Of a stretch of 64,000 nucleotides of DNA, positions 1 to 8,594 are shown piece after piece (position 1 is the first letter of the stretch; the number at the start of each line of letters is the position of its first letter). Both the position numbers and the translations under genes were made by a program. This DNA comes from an uncultured Paracoccaceae bacterium (lineage in GTDB: Bacteria > Pseudomonadota > Alphaproteobacteria > Rhodobacterales > Rhodobacteraceae), in the NCBI GenBank assembly GCA_951812305.1, contig CATOSB010000001.1:62001-126000 (forward strand), written 5' to 3'. The notes below the pieces were generated by a model, which saw only the letters and a list, made by a program, of their open reading frames with translations, made no database searches and was not told the origin of the DNA.

Positions 1-359
1 TTTGATCGCAGGCGGCGCAGAAGGTCATCACTGACAACGCCAGCAGGGTTGATTTCCGTTTCACTTTCGTAAGCCTCCAATTCAGCAGCAAATCGAAGGG
101 CTTCCCCCTCAGATACCTGCACCTTTTCCTGAAGCACGCGGTTCGCTTCATCAGCCACAGCTGCGCGCCGTCGCATTTCCGCCAATTCCGCCTGCGCTGC
201 AGCCAATTCGACCTGCAGCACATAGCCATCACGCGCAGCCGTGATGGCCTGCGCCTTGTCATAGACATGCCAAGCCCACAGGGCCGCACACAGGATCGCG
301 GCAAGCCCGATGCGGCTGGTCAGCAACCGCCAACCAAATTTCAAACCAATCGACATCAT
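1..359 (-). CDS. Rz-like phage lysis protein, partial
   Basis: The gene is open to the left edge of the window, so its C-terminus is missing. It starts with two consecutive ATGs (359 or 356), the first overlapping the stop of the upstream gene as ATGA, which suggests translational coupling. The N-terminus has a single hydrophobic segment at about residues 18-32 (IGLAAILCAALWAW). An Ala/Glu/Arg-rich stretch follows that should form a coiled coil (VELAAAQAELAEMRRR). One N-terminal membrane anchor plus a periplasmic coiled coil, last in a lysis cassette, fits an inner-membrane spanin (Rz). The assignment rests on architecture and position; no family motif is diagnostic. Confidence 0.55.
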   Translation of the reverse strand, partial: MMSIGLKFGWRLLTSRIGLAAILCAALWAWHVYDKAQAITAARDGYVLQVELAAAQAELAEMRRRAAVADEANRVLQEKVQVSEGEALRFAAELEAYESETEINPAGVVSDDLLRRLRS

Positions 360-613
360 TCTGCACCACCATCCGCACCACCCAATGTGGTCTGCGTGCT
401 GAACCATTCCATCCCATGGGCTGCAGCCAAGTTCACGATGACAGGCCACAGCGCCACAGACAGAATGGCTTGCGTGCCATCCATCGGCACGCTGGACGCT
501 TCTTTGAAAGCAGACCAACCAAATGCGATGCACCAAAGCATGAACACCGCCCACGCCTGTTCACGCTTTCCCGAACGCCCCCCGATGACGAACTTGCCAA
601 ACAGCTTCAGCAT
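356..613 (-). CDS. small phage membrane protein of lysis cassette
   Basis: An 85-residue protein starting one base after the endolysin stop and overlapping the next gene by four bases, so it belongs to the same operon. A basic N-terminus (about 17 residues, with GKF and GKREQ) precedes a hydrophobic segment (AWAVFMLWCIAFGWSAF), and a second, weaker one is near residues 48-63 (AILSVALWPVIVNLAAA). Two membrane segments and the position between endolysin and an Rz-like gene make a holin or accessory lysis role plausible. The sequence alone does not prove it. Confidence 0.5.
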   Translation of the reverse strand: MLKLFGKFVIGGRSGKREQAWAVFMLWCIAFGWSAFKEASSVPMDGTQAILSVALWPVIVNLAAAHGMEWFSTQTTLGGADGGAE

Positions 614-614
614 G

Positions 615-1355
615 TCACGCCTCGTTTGTCAGCTTGGCACCACCGGACGTGATGACAGGCAAAGACCGCAGGCCAGTCACTGAAGGTGGTGGCGTGCCTT
701 CCGGCCAATGGAATTGCGCTTTGCGCTTGGTTGGGCTGTAGGGGTTGATGGACACCATGTTGCCCTGATTTCCACCAAGGCCCATGATGTTGCCGTTCTT
801 GTCACAACCAGCAACAAACGTCATGTGACCACTGCCGGGCTTGCCCGGTCGCTCCATCGACATGATTGCCCCAAGCGCAGGACCATCCAACCGGATGCCA
901 TAGCCATTCCAGCGCCAGCCCAAAGCAGCAGCACGGTTCTTGCCCACAATCGGAAGGCCAGCTGCCTGCACCATGGCGTTGACGAACCCTGCGCACCATG
1001 GCGTTTCATCATCCTTGAATGGCAATGACAGACGTTCCCACCACCCCAAGATTTCAGCGTTATGGTGCCGCCCAACGATTTCGCGCAGTCCAAGGTGGCT
1101 ATAGGCCAACCGCAGCCATGTTGGCATTGGGAAACGCTCCCCATCAGATGCGATGTTGGCCGCTGCTGGCTGAATTCCCTTGCGCAAAGCCAAGGCAGTG
1201 ACAGGGCCAACATAGTCACGGGCACGCAACCCCCTGGACTCCTTAAATGCGATGGTTGCCGCTTTGGTCTTGGGTCCGTTGATTCCGTCGATGCGGCCAA
1301 GGTAAAACCCGTGCCGCTTCAGGTGGCGCTGGCGTTCTTTAGTGGTCATGTGCAT
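615..1355 (-). CDS. phage endolysin, PG-binding plus CHAP/NlpC-like domain
   Basis: A 246-residue cell-wall hydrolase. I chose the ATG at 1355 because a GGAGAA ribosome site lies just upstream; the frame stays open further 5' but crosses the terminator at 1371-1393. Residues 6-45 resemble a peptidoglycan-binding domain (LKRHGFYLGRIDGINGPKT). The remainder resembles the TIGR02594 family of NlpC/CHAP-type peptidases. It has a candidate catalytic Cys in PWCAGFVN, His in GHMTFVAG and an Asn/Gln in GGNQGN. There is no signal peptide, so export would need a holin. The family is common in alphaproteobacterial prophages and gene transfer agents. Confidence 0.8.
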   Translation of the reverse strand: MHMTTKERQRHLKRHGFYLGRIDGINGPKTKAATIAFKESRGLRARDYVGPVTALALRKGIQPAAANIASDGERFPMPTWLRLAYSHLGLREIVGRHHNAEILGWWERLSLPFKDDETPWCAGFVNAMVQAAGLPIVGKNRAAALGWRWNGYGIRLDGPALGAIMSMERPGKPGSGHMTFVAGCDKNGNIMGLGGNQGNMVSINPYSPTKRKAQFHWPEGTPPPSVTGLRSLPVITSGGAKLTNEA

Positions 1356-1370
1356 GTCGTTTCTCCATAG

Positions 1371-1393
1371 AAAAAGCCCGCTAAAAGCGGGCC
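1371..1393 (-). terminator. Rho-independent terminator or attenuator before the endolysin
   Basis: On the minus strand a perfect six-pair stem (GCCCGC with GCGGGC, loop of about five) is followed by a run of five T. It sits between the stop of the upstream membrane protein (1427) and the endolysin start (1355), only about 16 bases before that start codon. Confidence 0.8.
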
Positions 1394-1426
1394 GGTTGCT
1401 AGGTATGAAATTGTTTGTGAAAGCGG

Positions 1427-1885
1427 TCAGCGCCGTTCGGAAACGGTAAACACCACAGGCGGATATTCTTCTTGGATGGTATGGCCAAACCACGCCTGAA
1501 TGCGGTTGCAATGGCTAACCTGCGTCACATGATAACTTGCCAAGCCCGGCACCAGCCTACCTTCAAAATCACTAAGGCTGACGGCCACCAAGAAACTTTG
1601 TTCTGACTTTCCGTCCCATCGGTCTTGTGGAATCCATGTGAAAGTCCGGTCAGCCAAATAGAAGACTTCATCACCTTGGCGAACCTCACGCCGCAGGGCA
1701 CCGGTGCAGTTTCGTGTAACCGTTGCACTCCAACGATAGACAAGCGCGCCACCATCTGAATATGGCTCTGCCACAACATTGGTCTGCAGCCCTTCATATG
1801 TTGGTCGGTCATCAAAATTCGCAACAACACCCACCACCAAGACCAAGGCAACAATCGCAACTTCCCAAAAAAATGAACGGTTCAT
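1427..1885 (-). CDS. membrane-anchored phage protein of unknown function
   Basis: A 152-residue protein whose ATG overlaps the stop of the preceding gene (ATGA). An N-terminal membrane segment at about residues 8-24 (VAIVALVLVVGVVANF) leads to a soluble beta-rich region with two cysteines (NCTGALRR and SHCNRIQ) that could form a disulfide outside the cytoplasm. The operon position between a holin-like gene and the endolysin places it in the prophage lysis region. I do not recognise a named family. Confidence 0.6.
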   Translation of the reverse strand: MNRSFFWEVAIVALVLVVGVVANFDDRPTYEGLQTNVVAEPYSDGGALVYRWSATVTRNCTGALRREVRQGDEVFYLADRTFTWIPQDRWDGKSEQSFLVAVSLSDFEGRLVPGLASYHVTQVSHCNRIQAWFGHTIQEEYPPVVFTVSERR

Positions 1886-2208
1886 TTCCCCACTCCCTTG
1901 CGAATATCAGCAACCGTTCCAGACTTCGAAAACTGCACCACCCTGCGAACAATGTGTTCCCCCGTCAGCGCCAGAACTGCCACAATCGCATATTCAAAGT
2001 GGTCACCTTCTAGCTTCAAGAAGTCCAAAATTGGCTTTGCAAAGAAGACCGCGCAGAACACACCAGAACAAACGGTCATTATGACCTGCCGTGTTGTCAG
2101 CTTTTCGCTAAACATCAATTTCACCAGAACCCCGCCGCCAATTGCAAGCCAGAACAGCCCATCAATTGCTGCCCATAAATCGTCAAATTGCTGCATCTTG
2201 CACCCCAT
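1882..2208 (-). CDS. holin-like phage membrane protein
   Basis: A 108-residue protein with about three hydrophobic segments: residues 14-28 (IDGLFWLAIGGGVLV), 40-60 (VIMTVCSGVFCAVFFAKPILD) and 70-85 (YAIVAVLALTG). The C-terminus is basic (RRVVQFSKSG...RKGVGK). Small size, three membrane passes and a charged tail are typical of class I phage holins. Start choice is uncertain: the ATG at 2196 has a G-rich stretch (GGGGTG) upstream, while the ATG at 2208 has none. It precedes the membrane-anchored protein with a four-base overlap. Confidence 0.6.
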   Translation of the reverse strand: MGCKMQQFDDLWAAIDGLFWLAIGGGVLVKLMFSEKLTTRQVIMTVCSGVFCAVFFAKPILDFLKLEGDHFEYAIVAVLALTGEHIVRRVVQFSKSGTVADIRKGVGK

Positions 2209-3213
2209 AGTTCTTAACCGCTATTGCAGCTGCTTATTGTTCGAAATTCGCAGATTTATTCTGCCTTCAACTTGCCTTCAAACGATGTCCGCAAACCGCC
2301 TGACTTCGCATATGAGTGCTTCACCATTTCAGTGATGAATTCGCGACCATCGACGCCCGGCCGCACGCCAAGATATGTGACCGGCTGACCGGCCATCAGC
2401 GCTGGACGCCCGACAACCGCACAGGATGTCTTCACCAAACCGCGCATCATTTCGCGCGCGAACGCTTCAGCTGCTGCCTGCGCTTCAGCCTTGGAACCAA
2501 ATGGGTCGCGAATGACGTGTTCGCCATCTGCTTCAGGGTCACCGTCAACGATGACTTCCTGCCGCTTTGCATTGCCACGGTCTTGGTAAAACGCCTTTAC
2601 CTTGCCAAACCGGTCAACATCGTTTTCAGACACGCGACAGCTGCCTTCAACAATTGAAGTGGGAATGACCACCGCTGCCGGAACTGACGTGCCATCAGCC
2701 GTTTTGCCTGCGCCGCGCTCCAACCACAGCAACGCACCATTCTTGATGGTGAACAGCGCGCCATGGCGTTTGGCCACACGTTCCAGAAAGTTCAGGTCCG
2801 ATTCATCCTGCTGCCCAATCCACGGATAAACATGGCCAGAAACTGCATCGGAAATCTTGGGTTCCAAGCCGTATTCACCGGCAATTTCCGCCACAATATC
2901 TTTGACTGACGTGTCATCCCAATGACGGGATTTGCTCGTTTTCATTTCCGACCGCAGGTCAGCTGAATGTCCGCTGACCGTGATGGTGTAGGGCAAACAC
3001 TTATGGTCAACACGGTCGATGACATAGACGCCAGCAAACCCACCCCCTGCGCCTGACAGGATGGTGACACTTGCGATGGCCCCACGCCGCGGGCTTGCGA
3101 AGTGTGGCGCGGCATCATTGAATGTCATTTCTAAAGTGTCAGACCGGATGCCTTCGCGGTCGGTGATGTTAAGACTGACCAGACGTTCAAAGAACAACCC
3201 GGACACAGGGATA

Positions 3214-4403
3214 CTTACCACCCTTCAAAATTTCCGGATCTGATTTGACGTTTGTCTGATCTGTGTGATTCAAGGAGTCTCCACTGCTGATATTGGAGGC
3301 TGGTTTGTTGGGAAATGTTTGTTTTTCAGAGCTTTATTCGAAGGTTGAGGCGGATTTTCAGGACCGCTTGCTCGGGTATCACAAGTCGCGCCGGGAGGGA
3401 TTGTGCATCATAGCAAGCGTGATTTTGAACACGCGCAGCGTCAATCTGATGGAAAATGCGGCTGCTCTGCCCCGCGATATCGGCTCTGTGGACCACCGCT
3501 ATCAATACATTTCGCGGGTTCTGGGCAATCCTCACATCGATACTGATGAGATCATGCAGGCCTATGTTGGTGAAATTTTCCGCCGCCAGTGTGAGGCCGG
3601 AGAAACGATTGTGGTGGCCCTTGATCAAAGCAAGCTCAACGAAGGGCATGAGGTTTTGATGTTATCGGTGCGGATGCGGGATCGGGCCCTCCCGGTCGCC
3701 TGGCGTGTACGCCAGACCAAAGGGCCGATTGGATGGCGCGTGCAACATGAGCTTTTGGAAGCAGTCCGCCCATGGCTCCCGGCGGATGCGCGTGTGTTGC
3801 TGGCGGGAGATCGGTTTTATGGAACCGCCCGATTGGTCGCATGGTGCCAGGAGGCTGGATGGGACTACCGGCTGCGCATGAAGGGAAATATCACACTGCA
3901 ACATCAGGGTGGCGAGATGATGACGCGCGAAATTGCCCAACTGATGCCCGAAGGGCTTGTAAACGCTGAGCTTTACGGAACGGGCGTCTTTAGCAACATT
4001 GGAGTGCTTCACGAAGAGGGGCACAAAGAGCCTTGGATTATTGCCATGAATGCAGCACCGTCCGAGTACAAGGTGCTCGATTATGGAATGCGTTGGGGAA
4101 TTGAAGCCATGTTCTCCGACTTCAAAACCCGGGGCTTTGAAATTACTCAAAGCCAGATCAAAAAGCCGGATCGATTGGCCCGCCTCATTTTGGTGCTGGC
4201 AATCGCCATGTACTGGGCTGTTTCAACCGGAGCAAACGAAGAGCACCACGTCGCAATACGCGGCGAAAAAAGGGGATTCGAAAAGCCCGAAGGTCCTTAT
4301 GCTCTCTCTTCAAGACAGGCCTTCGTGCTATCCGACGATGCCTCGCAGGTTATGCCAAAATCCCCAAGCTCTGGGATGTCTGGCTAAATTGAAGGGTGGT
4401 AAG
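3214..4403 (+). mobile_element. IS4-family element, copy 1
   Basis: A 1190 bp element with ends CTTACCACCCTTCAA and TTGAAGGGTGGTAAG, flanked by a 10 bp direct repeat CACAGGGATA (3204-3213 and 4404-4413). It lies inside the prophage gpD gene, directly against an ISAs1 element. Confidence 0.95.
3293..4387 (+). CDS. IS4-family DDE transposase
   Basis: A 364-residue transposase. The catalytic acids are visible as D in VVALDQSKLN, D in LLAGDRFYG and E in YGMRWGIEAMFSDFK. That last stretch matches the IS4 signature Y-(2)-R-(3)-E-(6)-K. The gene fills almost the whole element (stop 16 bases from the right end). Four copies occur in the window with only scattered single-base changes, so the family is probably active or very recently so. 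Confidence 0.93.
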   Translation: MEAGLLGNVCFSELYSKVEADFQDRLLGYHKSRREGLCIIASVILNTRSVNLMENAAALPRDIGSVDHRYQYISRVLGNPHIDTDEIMQAYVGEIFRRQCEAGETIVVALDQSKLNEGHEVLMLSVRMRDRALPVAWRVRQTKGPIGWRVQHELLEAVRPWLPADARVLLAGDRFYGTARLVAWCQEAGWDYRLRMKGNITLQHQGGEMMTREIAQLMPEGLVNAELYGTGVFSNIGVLHEEGHKEPWIIAMNAAPSEYKVLDYGMRWGIEAMFSDFKTRGFEITQSQIKKPDRLARLILVLAIAMYWAVSTGANEEHHVAIRGEKRGFEKPEGPYALSSRQAFVLSDDASQVMPKSPSSGMSG

Positions 4404-4413
4404 CACAGGGATA

Positions 4414-5606
4414 CAGGGGAATCGCGCTTGAAGTTTGACTGTGGATTAGAATTGGATTCTTGAGGATTCATCACTTGATGGAGTTTTGAGATGCCTACAT
4501 TGACCAGCTATTTCAACGACATGGACGATCCTCGGGGTGGCAATGCCCCGCGTCACAATTTCTGCGATCTCATGACGATCAGCCTTTTGTGCGCGCTGTG
4601 CGGCGGTGAGACGGCGGTCGACATGGAGCTTTTCGGGCATATGAAGGAGGATTTCCTGCGAGAGTTTCTCGAATTGCCCCACGGCATTCCCTGCCATGAC
4701 GCGTATTCGCGGCTCTTCCGCCTTATGAAGCCGTCGAGCTTTCAGGCCTTTTTCGACAAGTTTCGCACTGACTTTGCGGTCAAGGCTGGAGATGAGCCGG
4801 CAATCGCTATCGATGGCAAAGAGATGCGGCGCAGCTTTGACAAGGCCGCCGGGCAGTCGAACATGAACATCGTGACCGCCTTTGCCCATGGCGCGCGCCT
4901 GAGCCTGGGCATCGCAGAAAGCGCCAGGGGCGGCGGCGAGATACTGGCGCTGCGCGACCTGATCGGGATGCTTGATATCCGTGGCATCACCATCACCGCT
5001 GATGCGCTGCACTGCCAGAGAGAGACCTGCGAATTGATCGTGCAGGCGGGCGGCGAATATTGCTTGCAGCTCAAGGGCAACCAGGGCGACATGCTGGCTG
5101 ATGTACGGGCCTTTGTTGACGATCAGGGTACTGATTACATTGATAAATATGACACGGTCGACGCTGACCACGGCCGCATCGAGGAGCGGTCATATCGCGT
5201 CTATAATGTGCCGCAGTATCTCACGGACATCCATAACTGGCCGCATCTACAAGCCTTCGTCCACGTCGTTTCTGAGCGAGCAGCAGATGACAAAACAAAC
5301 CGGTCAGAGCGGATTTACCTCCTCTCCAAATGTCCCTCGGCTCAAGTTGCCGCTTCTCTGATCCGTGGTCACTGGCAGATCGAGAACAGTTTGCATTGGT
5401 CTCTCGACGTGGTGATGAACGATGATCAGCACCGCGCACGAAAAGATCACGCGCCAGCCAACTTCGCCGCCTTGAGGCGCATCGCTTTGAACATCATCAA
5501 GGCAAATCCCGCAAAAGGCTCAAACCGTGGGAAGTTCAAAAAGGCAGGCTGGAGCAATGACTTCCTCAAAACCCTCATCCAGGGCTTCTGAAGCGCGATT
5601 GCCCTG
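4414..5606 (+). mobile_element. ISAs1-family element
   Basis: A 1193 bp element with imperfect ends CAGGGGAATCGCGCTT and, inverted, CAGGGCAATCGCGCTT. The host sequence ACAGGGAT(A) is found on both sides (4405-4413 and 5607-5614). IS4 copies abut both flanks. Confidence 0.9.
4491..5591 (+). CDS. ISAs1-family transposase
   Basis: A 366-residue transposase of the ISAs1 type, recognised by the N-terminal region DPRGGNAPRHNFCDLMTIS, the AIDGKEMRRS motif near residue 105, ITADALHCQ near 165 and the C-terminal IENSLHWSLDVVMNDDQHRA. It ends with LNIIKA at the expected place. The frame is intact. This is the only copy in the window. Confidence 0.92.
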   Translation: MPTLTSYFNDMDDPRGGNAPRHNFCDLMTISLLCALCGGETAVDMELFGHMKEDFLREFLELPHGIPCHDAYSRLFRLMKPSSFQAFFDKFRTDFAVKAGDEPAIAIDGKEMRRSFDKAAGQSNMNIVTAFAHGARLSLGIAESARGGGEILALRDLIGMLDIRGITITADALHCQRETCELIVQAGGEYCLQLKGNQGDMLADVRAFVDDQGTDYIDKYDTVDADHGRIEERSYRVYNVPQYLTDIHNWPHLQAFVHVVSERAADDKTNRSERIYLLSKCPSAQVAASLIRGHWQIENSLHWSLDVVMNDDQHRARKDHAPANFAALRRIALNIIKANPAKGSNRGKFKKAGWSNDFLKTLIQGF

Positions 5607-5614
5607 ACAGGGAT

Positions 5615-6804
5615 CTTACCACCCTTCAATTTAGCCAGACATCCCAGAGCTTGGGGATTTTGGCATAACCTGCGAGGCATCGTCGGATAGCACGAAGGCC
5701 TGTCTTGAAGAGAGAGCATAAGGACCTTCGGGCTTTTCGAATCCCCTTTTTTCGCCGCGTATTGCGACGTGGTGCTCTTCGTTTGCTCCGGTTGAAACAG
5801 CCCAGTACATGGCGATTGCCAGCACCAAAATGAGGCGGGCCAATCGATCCGGCTTTTTGATCTGGCTTTGAGTAATTTCAAAGCCCCGGGTTTTGAAGTC
5901 GGAGAACATGGCTTCAATTCCCCAACGCATTCCATAATCGAGCACCTTGTACTCGGACGGTGCTGCATTCATGGCAATAATCCAAGGCTCTTTGTGCCCC
6001 TCTTCGTGAAGCACTCCAATGTTGCTAAAGACGCCCGTTCCGTAAAGCTCAGCGTTTACAAGCCCTTCGGGCATCAGTTGGGCAATTTCGCGCGTCATCA
6101 TCTCGCCACCCTGATGTTGCAGTGTGATATTTCCCTTCATGCGCAGCCGGTAGTCCCATCCAGCCTCCTGGCACCATGCGACCAATCGGGCGGTTCCATA
6201 AAACCGATCTCCCGCCAGCAACACACGCGCATCCGCCGGGAGCCATGGGCGGACTGCTTCCAAAAGCTCATGTTGCACGCGCCATCCAATCGGCCCTTTG
6301 GTCTGGCGTACACGCCAGGCGACCGGGAGGGCCCGATCCCGCATCCGCACCGATAACATCAAAACCTCATGCCCTTCGTTGAGCTTGCTTTGATCAAGGG
6401 CCACCACAATCGTTTCTCCGGCCTCACACTGGCGGCGGAAAATTTCACCAACATAGGCCTGCATGATCTCATCAGTATCGATGTGAGGATTGCCCAGAAC
6501 CCGCGAAATGTATTGATAGCGGTGGTCCACAGAGCCGATATCGCGGGGCAGAGCAGCCGCATTTTCCATCAGATTGACGCTGCGCGTGTTCAAAATCACG
6601 CTTGCTATGATGCACAATCCCTCCCGGCGCGACTTGTGATACCCGAGCAAGCGGTCCTGAAAATCCGCCCCAACCTTCGAATAAAGCTCTGAAAAACAAA
6701 CATTTCCCAACAAACCAGCCTCCAATATCAGCAGTGGAGACTCCTTGAATCACACAGATCAGACAAACGTCAAATCAGATCCGGAAATTTTGAAGGGTGG
6801 TAAG
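5615..6804 (-). mobile_element. IS4-family element, copy 2 (inverted)
   Basis: Same 1190 bp element as copy 1 but in opposite orientation. It is flanked by GACAGGGAT at 5606-5614 and 6805-6813. The left target copy includes the last base of ISAs1, so it inserted after ISAs1. Confidence 0.95.
5631..6725 (-). CDS. IS4-family transposase, copy 2
   Basis: Full-length 364-residue copy. It differs from copy 1 by Glu19 to Gly near the N-terminus (SKVGADF). The DDE residues are unchanged. Confidence 0.92.
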   Translation of the reverse strand: MEAGLLGNVCFSELYSKVGADFQDRLLGYHKSRREGLCIIASVILNTRSVNLMENAAALPRDIGSVDHRYQYISRVLGNPHIDTDEIMQAYVGEIFRRQCEAGETIVVALDQSKLNEGHEVLMLSVRMRDRALPVAWRVRQTKGPIGWRVQHELLEAVRPWLPADARVLLAGDRFYGTARLVAWCQEAGWDYRLRMKGNITLQHQGGEMMTREIAQLMPEGLVNAELYGTGVFSNIGVLHEEGHKEPWIIAMNAAPSEYKVLDYGMRWGIEAMFSDFKTRGFEITQSQIKKPDRLARLILVLAIAMYWAVSTGANEEHHVAIRGEKRGFEKPEGPYALSSRQAFVLSDDASQVMPKSPSSGMSG

Positions 6805-6883
6805 GACAGGGATACCATCAATATCGACAAGAAGTTTTGGATGTGTCATGCTCGCCTACAATTCTAACCACGAAAGATTTCGG

Positions 6884-7054
6884 ATGATTATTTATTATGT
6901 GGCAATGGGTCTTGCCGTTCTGTTTTTGATTTCTGCGGCAATCGAAGTGTTTTCCGTCGCAACCAAAGGCCCGTCATGGAAAGCCCTTTGGACCACCACC
7001 GGGTCACTTTTGTTGGCACTGATTTGCTTTATGATCGGAATCTGGTTTCACTAA
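6884..7054 (+). CDS. small two-helix membrane protein on the opposite strand of the tail operon
   Basis: A 56-residue ORF beginning MIIYYVAMGLAVLFL, with two hydrophobic segments (residues 4-24 and 40-54) and a short polar loop (ATKGPSWKAL). It lies on the plus strand between gpX and gpD, which are both on the minus strand. It ends one base before the gpX stop, so the two genes converge. A small opposite-strand gene packed exactly into an intergenic slot of a tail operon is typical of phage moron genes. The ribosome site is weak, so expression is uncertain. Confidence 0.5.
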   Translation: MIIYYVAMGLAVLFLISAAIEVFSVATKGPSWKALWTTTGSLLLALICFMIGIWFH

Positions 7055-7267
7055 TCAGTCCCACAACCTCACTGTTTGCTGCCCCTGCTGGCTTGCAGCG
7101 ATGTCAGGCAGCACAATCGACAAACCAACCGGCAAACGTTGCGCAACCGCAGCGATGTCCGGGTTGGCATCCAGAACCTGTTCAACCGCCCCCGCCTGAC
7201 GGCCATAGTGGCGCGCGCAAATCAGGTCCAATGCGTCATTGGTGGAAGTGACATGAATGGCCGGCAT
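7055..7267 (-). CDS. phage tail protein X
   Basis: A 70-residue protein of the P2 gpX family (LysM-like small tail protein). It is recognised by the opening MPAIHVTSTNDALDLICARH, followed by YGRQAGAVEQVLDANPDIA and LPVGLSIVLPDI. Its ATG overlaps the stop of gpU (TAATG), so the two are coupled. gpX sits between gpU and gpD as in P2. Confidence 0.85.
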   Translation of the reverse strand: MPAIHVTSTNDALDLICARHYGRQAGAVEQVLDANPDIAAVAQRLPVGLSIVLPDIAASQQGQQTVRLWD

Positions 7268-7549
7268 TAGATAATCCCCAACAACGAAAGCAGTGAAAAG
7301 CCCGACCCGATGCGCCGAACTTCAATGGAATAGGCATTGCGCCCCGGTGCCGCCCCATTCAGCCGGGAACAAGACACCATTGATGGTCACCACTTCAGAA
7401 CGCGGGCCAGTCCACTGCAGGGCATTCAAGCGCCCTGCAGTTTCAATTTCGGCCCATGTTGTGTCCAATTTTCGGCTGACATCGGTGTAACCAAAGCCAT
7501 GCGAACGGAACATAAATGGCCCCAAGGCCATGGTCACGGGTCCAGACAT
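7267..7549 (-). pseudogene. P2 gpU-like tail protein with internal deletion and frameshift
   Basis: The N-terminal half is recognisable (MALGPFMFRS...RKLDTTWAEI...VVTINGVLFPAEWGG). After that the normal frame hits a stop (CLFH*) at 7322. The last 50 bases in another frame encode the expected C-terminus (NAYSIEVRRIGSGFSL...LLGII), which ends at the gpX start. The family is usually about 130-160 residues; here about 60 central residues and the frame are lost. This is prophage decay that no IS insertion explains. Confidence 0.75.
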
Positions 7550-8594
7550 CAAGTGCCCCCTTTAGTCAGAAAAGCTGGCATCGAACGTGGCAGCAATACG
7601 GTCACCCAACCGGGTTTCAATAAGATCCACCAACCCTTCAGGGTCAGACACACCAGATGGCGCAACGATATGAATGCCGCCGTTGATTTCGACACGTGCT
7701 GACATCGACTTGCCAGACACACCACCACCGGCAGCAGCTGCAGTCGCAGAACCAACCAAAGCGGACGCAGCCAACGCTGCCATGCTGGCTGAACGGACGC
7801 GCTGCGCACCGCGCGACACCCCCGAACCCTGACCAGCACCAGAACCGAAATGCGACATGAACGCAGCCTGCGCCTGACCAACATTCAAGATGCCACCAGA
7901 CGCAGACGGCACGAACCATTCTGATTTTGGCGTGTGTTCGTTCACCCGATAAGGCAAACCAGCACGCACCGAACCACCAAATGCCCGCACACCGGCTGGC
8001 CTTGCGGGTGGCGCAGCGCTGGCATTTGCCCCCGGCATCGACCGCAGCTGTGCAGACAGCCGCGCAACCTTTTCCAATGCACGGTCAATCGACGCGGCAT
8101 TGATTTCCGGTGTTGCTTCTGTTCCATCCAAGACCTGCAGTGCAGCTGTCAGCGTGACAGACCGCGCTTCAGCATCGACCAGTTCAGCTTCGACTTCCTG
8201 CAGTTCGCGTTTGCGCACTGCCATGGTCTGCTGATGCGGCATAGCCATCGACGCAGCCATTGGACCTTGCCCAAGGTTATCAATGTCACCCTGAATTCCG
8301 GCAATTTCCTCACGCAAGGAAGCCGCATGGTCACGCAACTCCTGAAGGCGGGCCGCAGTGGGCAGCCCAGCCGACTGCGATGAAATGACCGTGCGCGCCG
8401 CAGCCTGCTGTTCAGGCGGCAACTGCTCGAATCCGGGCGTTGATGTGACGGACGGCTGCAGGGGCTGGCGTGGAAGCGTTGCCGCTTCTTCTTGCCCCAT
8501 CAACCACTTCAGCCAATCAGGCGCTTCAGGCCAAGTGATTAGCCCAGCCATGTCGAATTCAGTGATGAAGTCCCAAGACCAGCTTGGCAACTTA

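Larger units (their letters stand above)
2256..6849 (-). pseudogene. P2 gpD-like tail protein, split by three IS elements
   Basis: This is the late control gene D family protein, the baseplate hub of contractile-tailed P2-like phages. The 5' end (6849 to about 6805) encodes MTHPKLLVDIDGI. The remainder (about 3213 to 2256) resumes with PVSGLFFERLVSLNITDREG and runs to the normal C-terminus. Removing 3214-6804 plus one target copy restores a single open frame of about 330 residues, the usual family length. The insertion is therefore recent and otherwise clean. The downstream part could start internally, but lacks the N-terminal strands. Neighbours gpX and gpU support the identity. Confidence 0.88.

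Noticed and set aside
3204..6814. Composite transposon made of two inverted IS4 with ISAs1 as cargo
   Set aside because: Each element has its own target duplication of the same host word, so three separate insertions explain the data. Mobility as a unit remains possible but is not shown.
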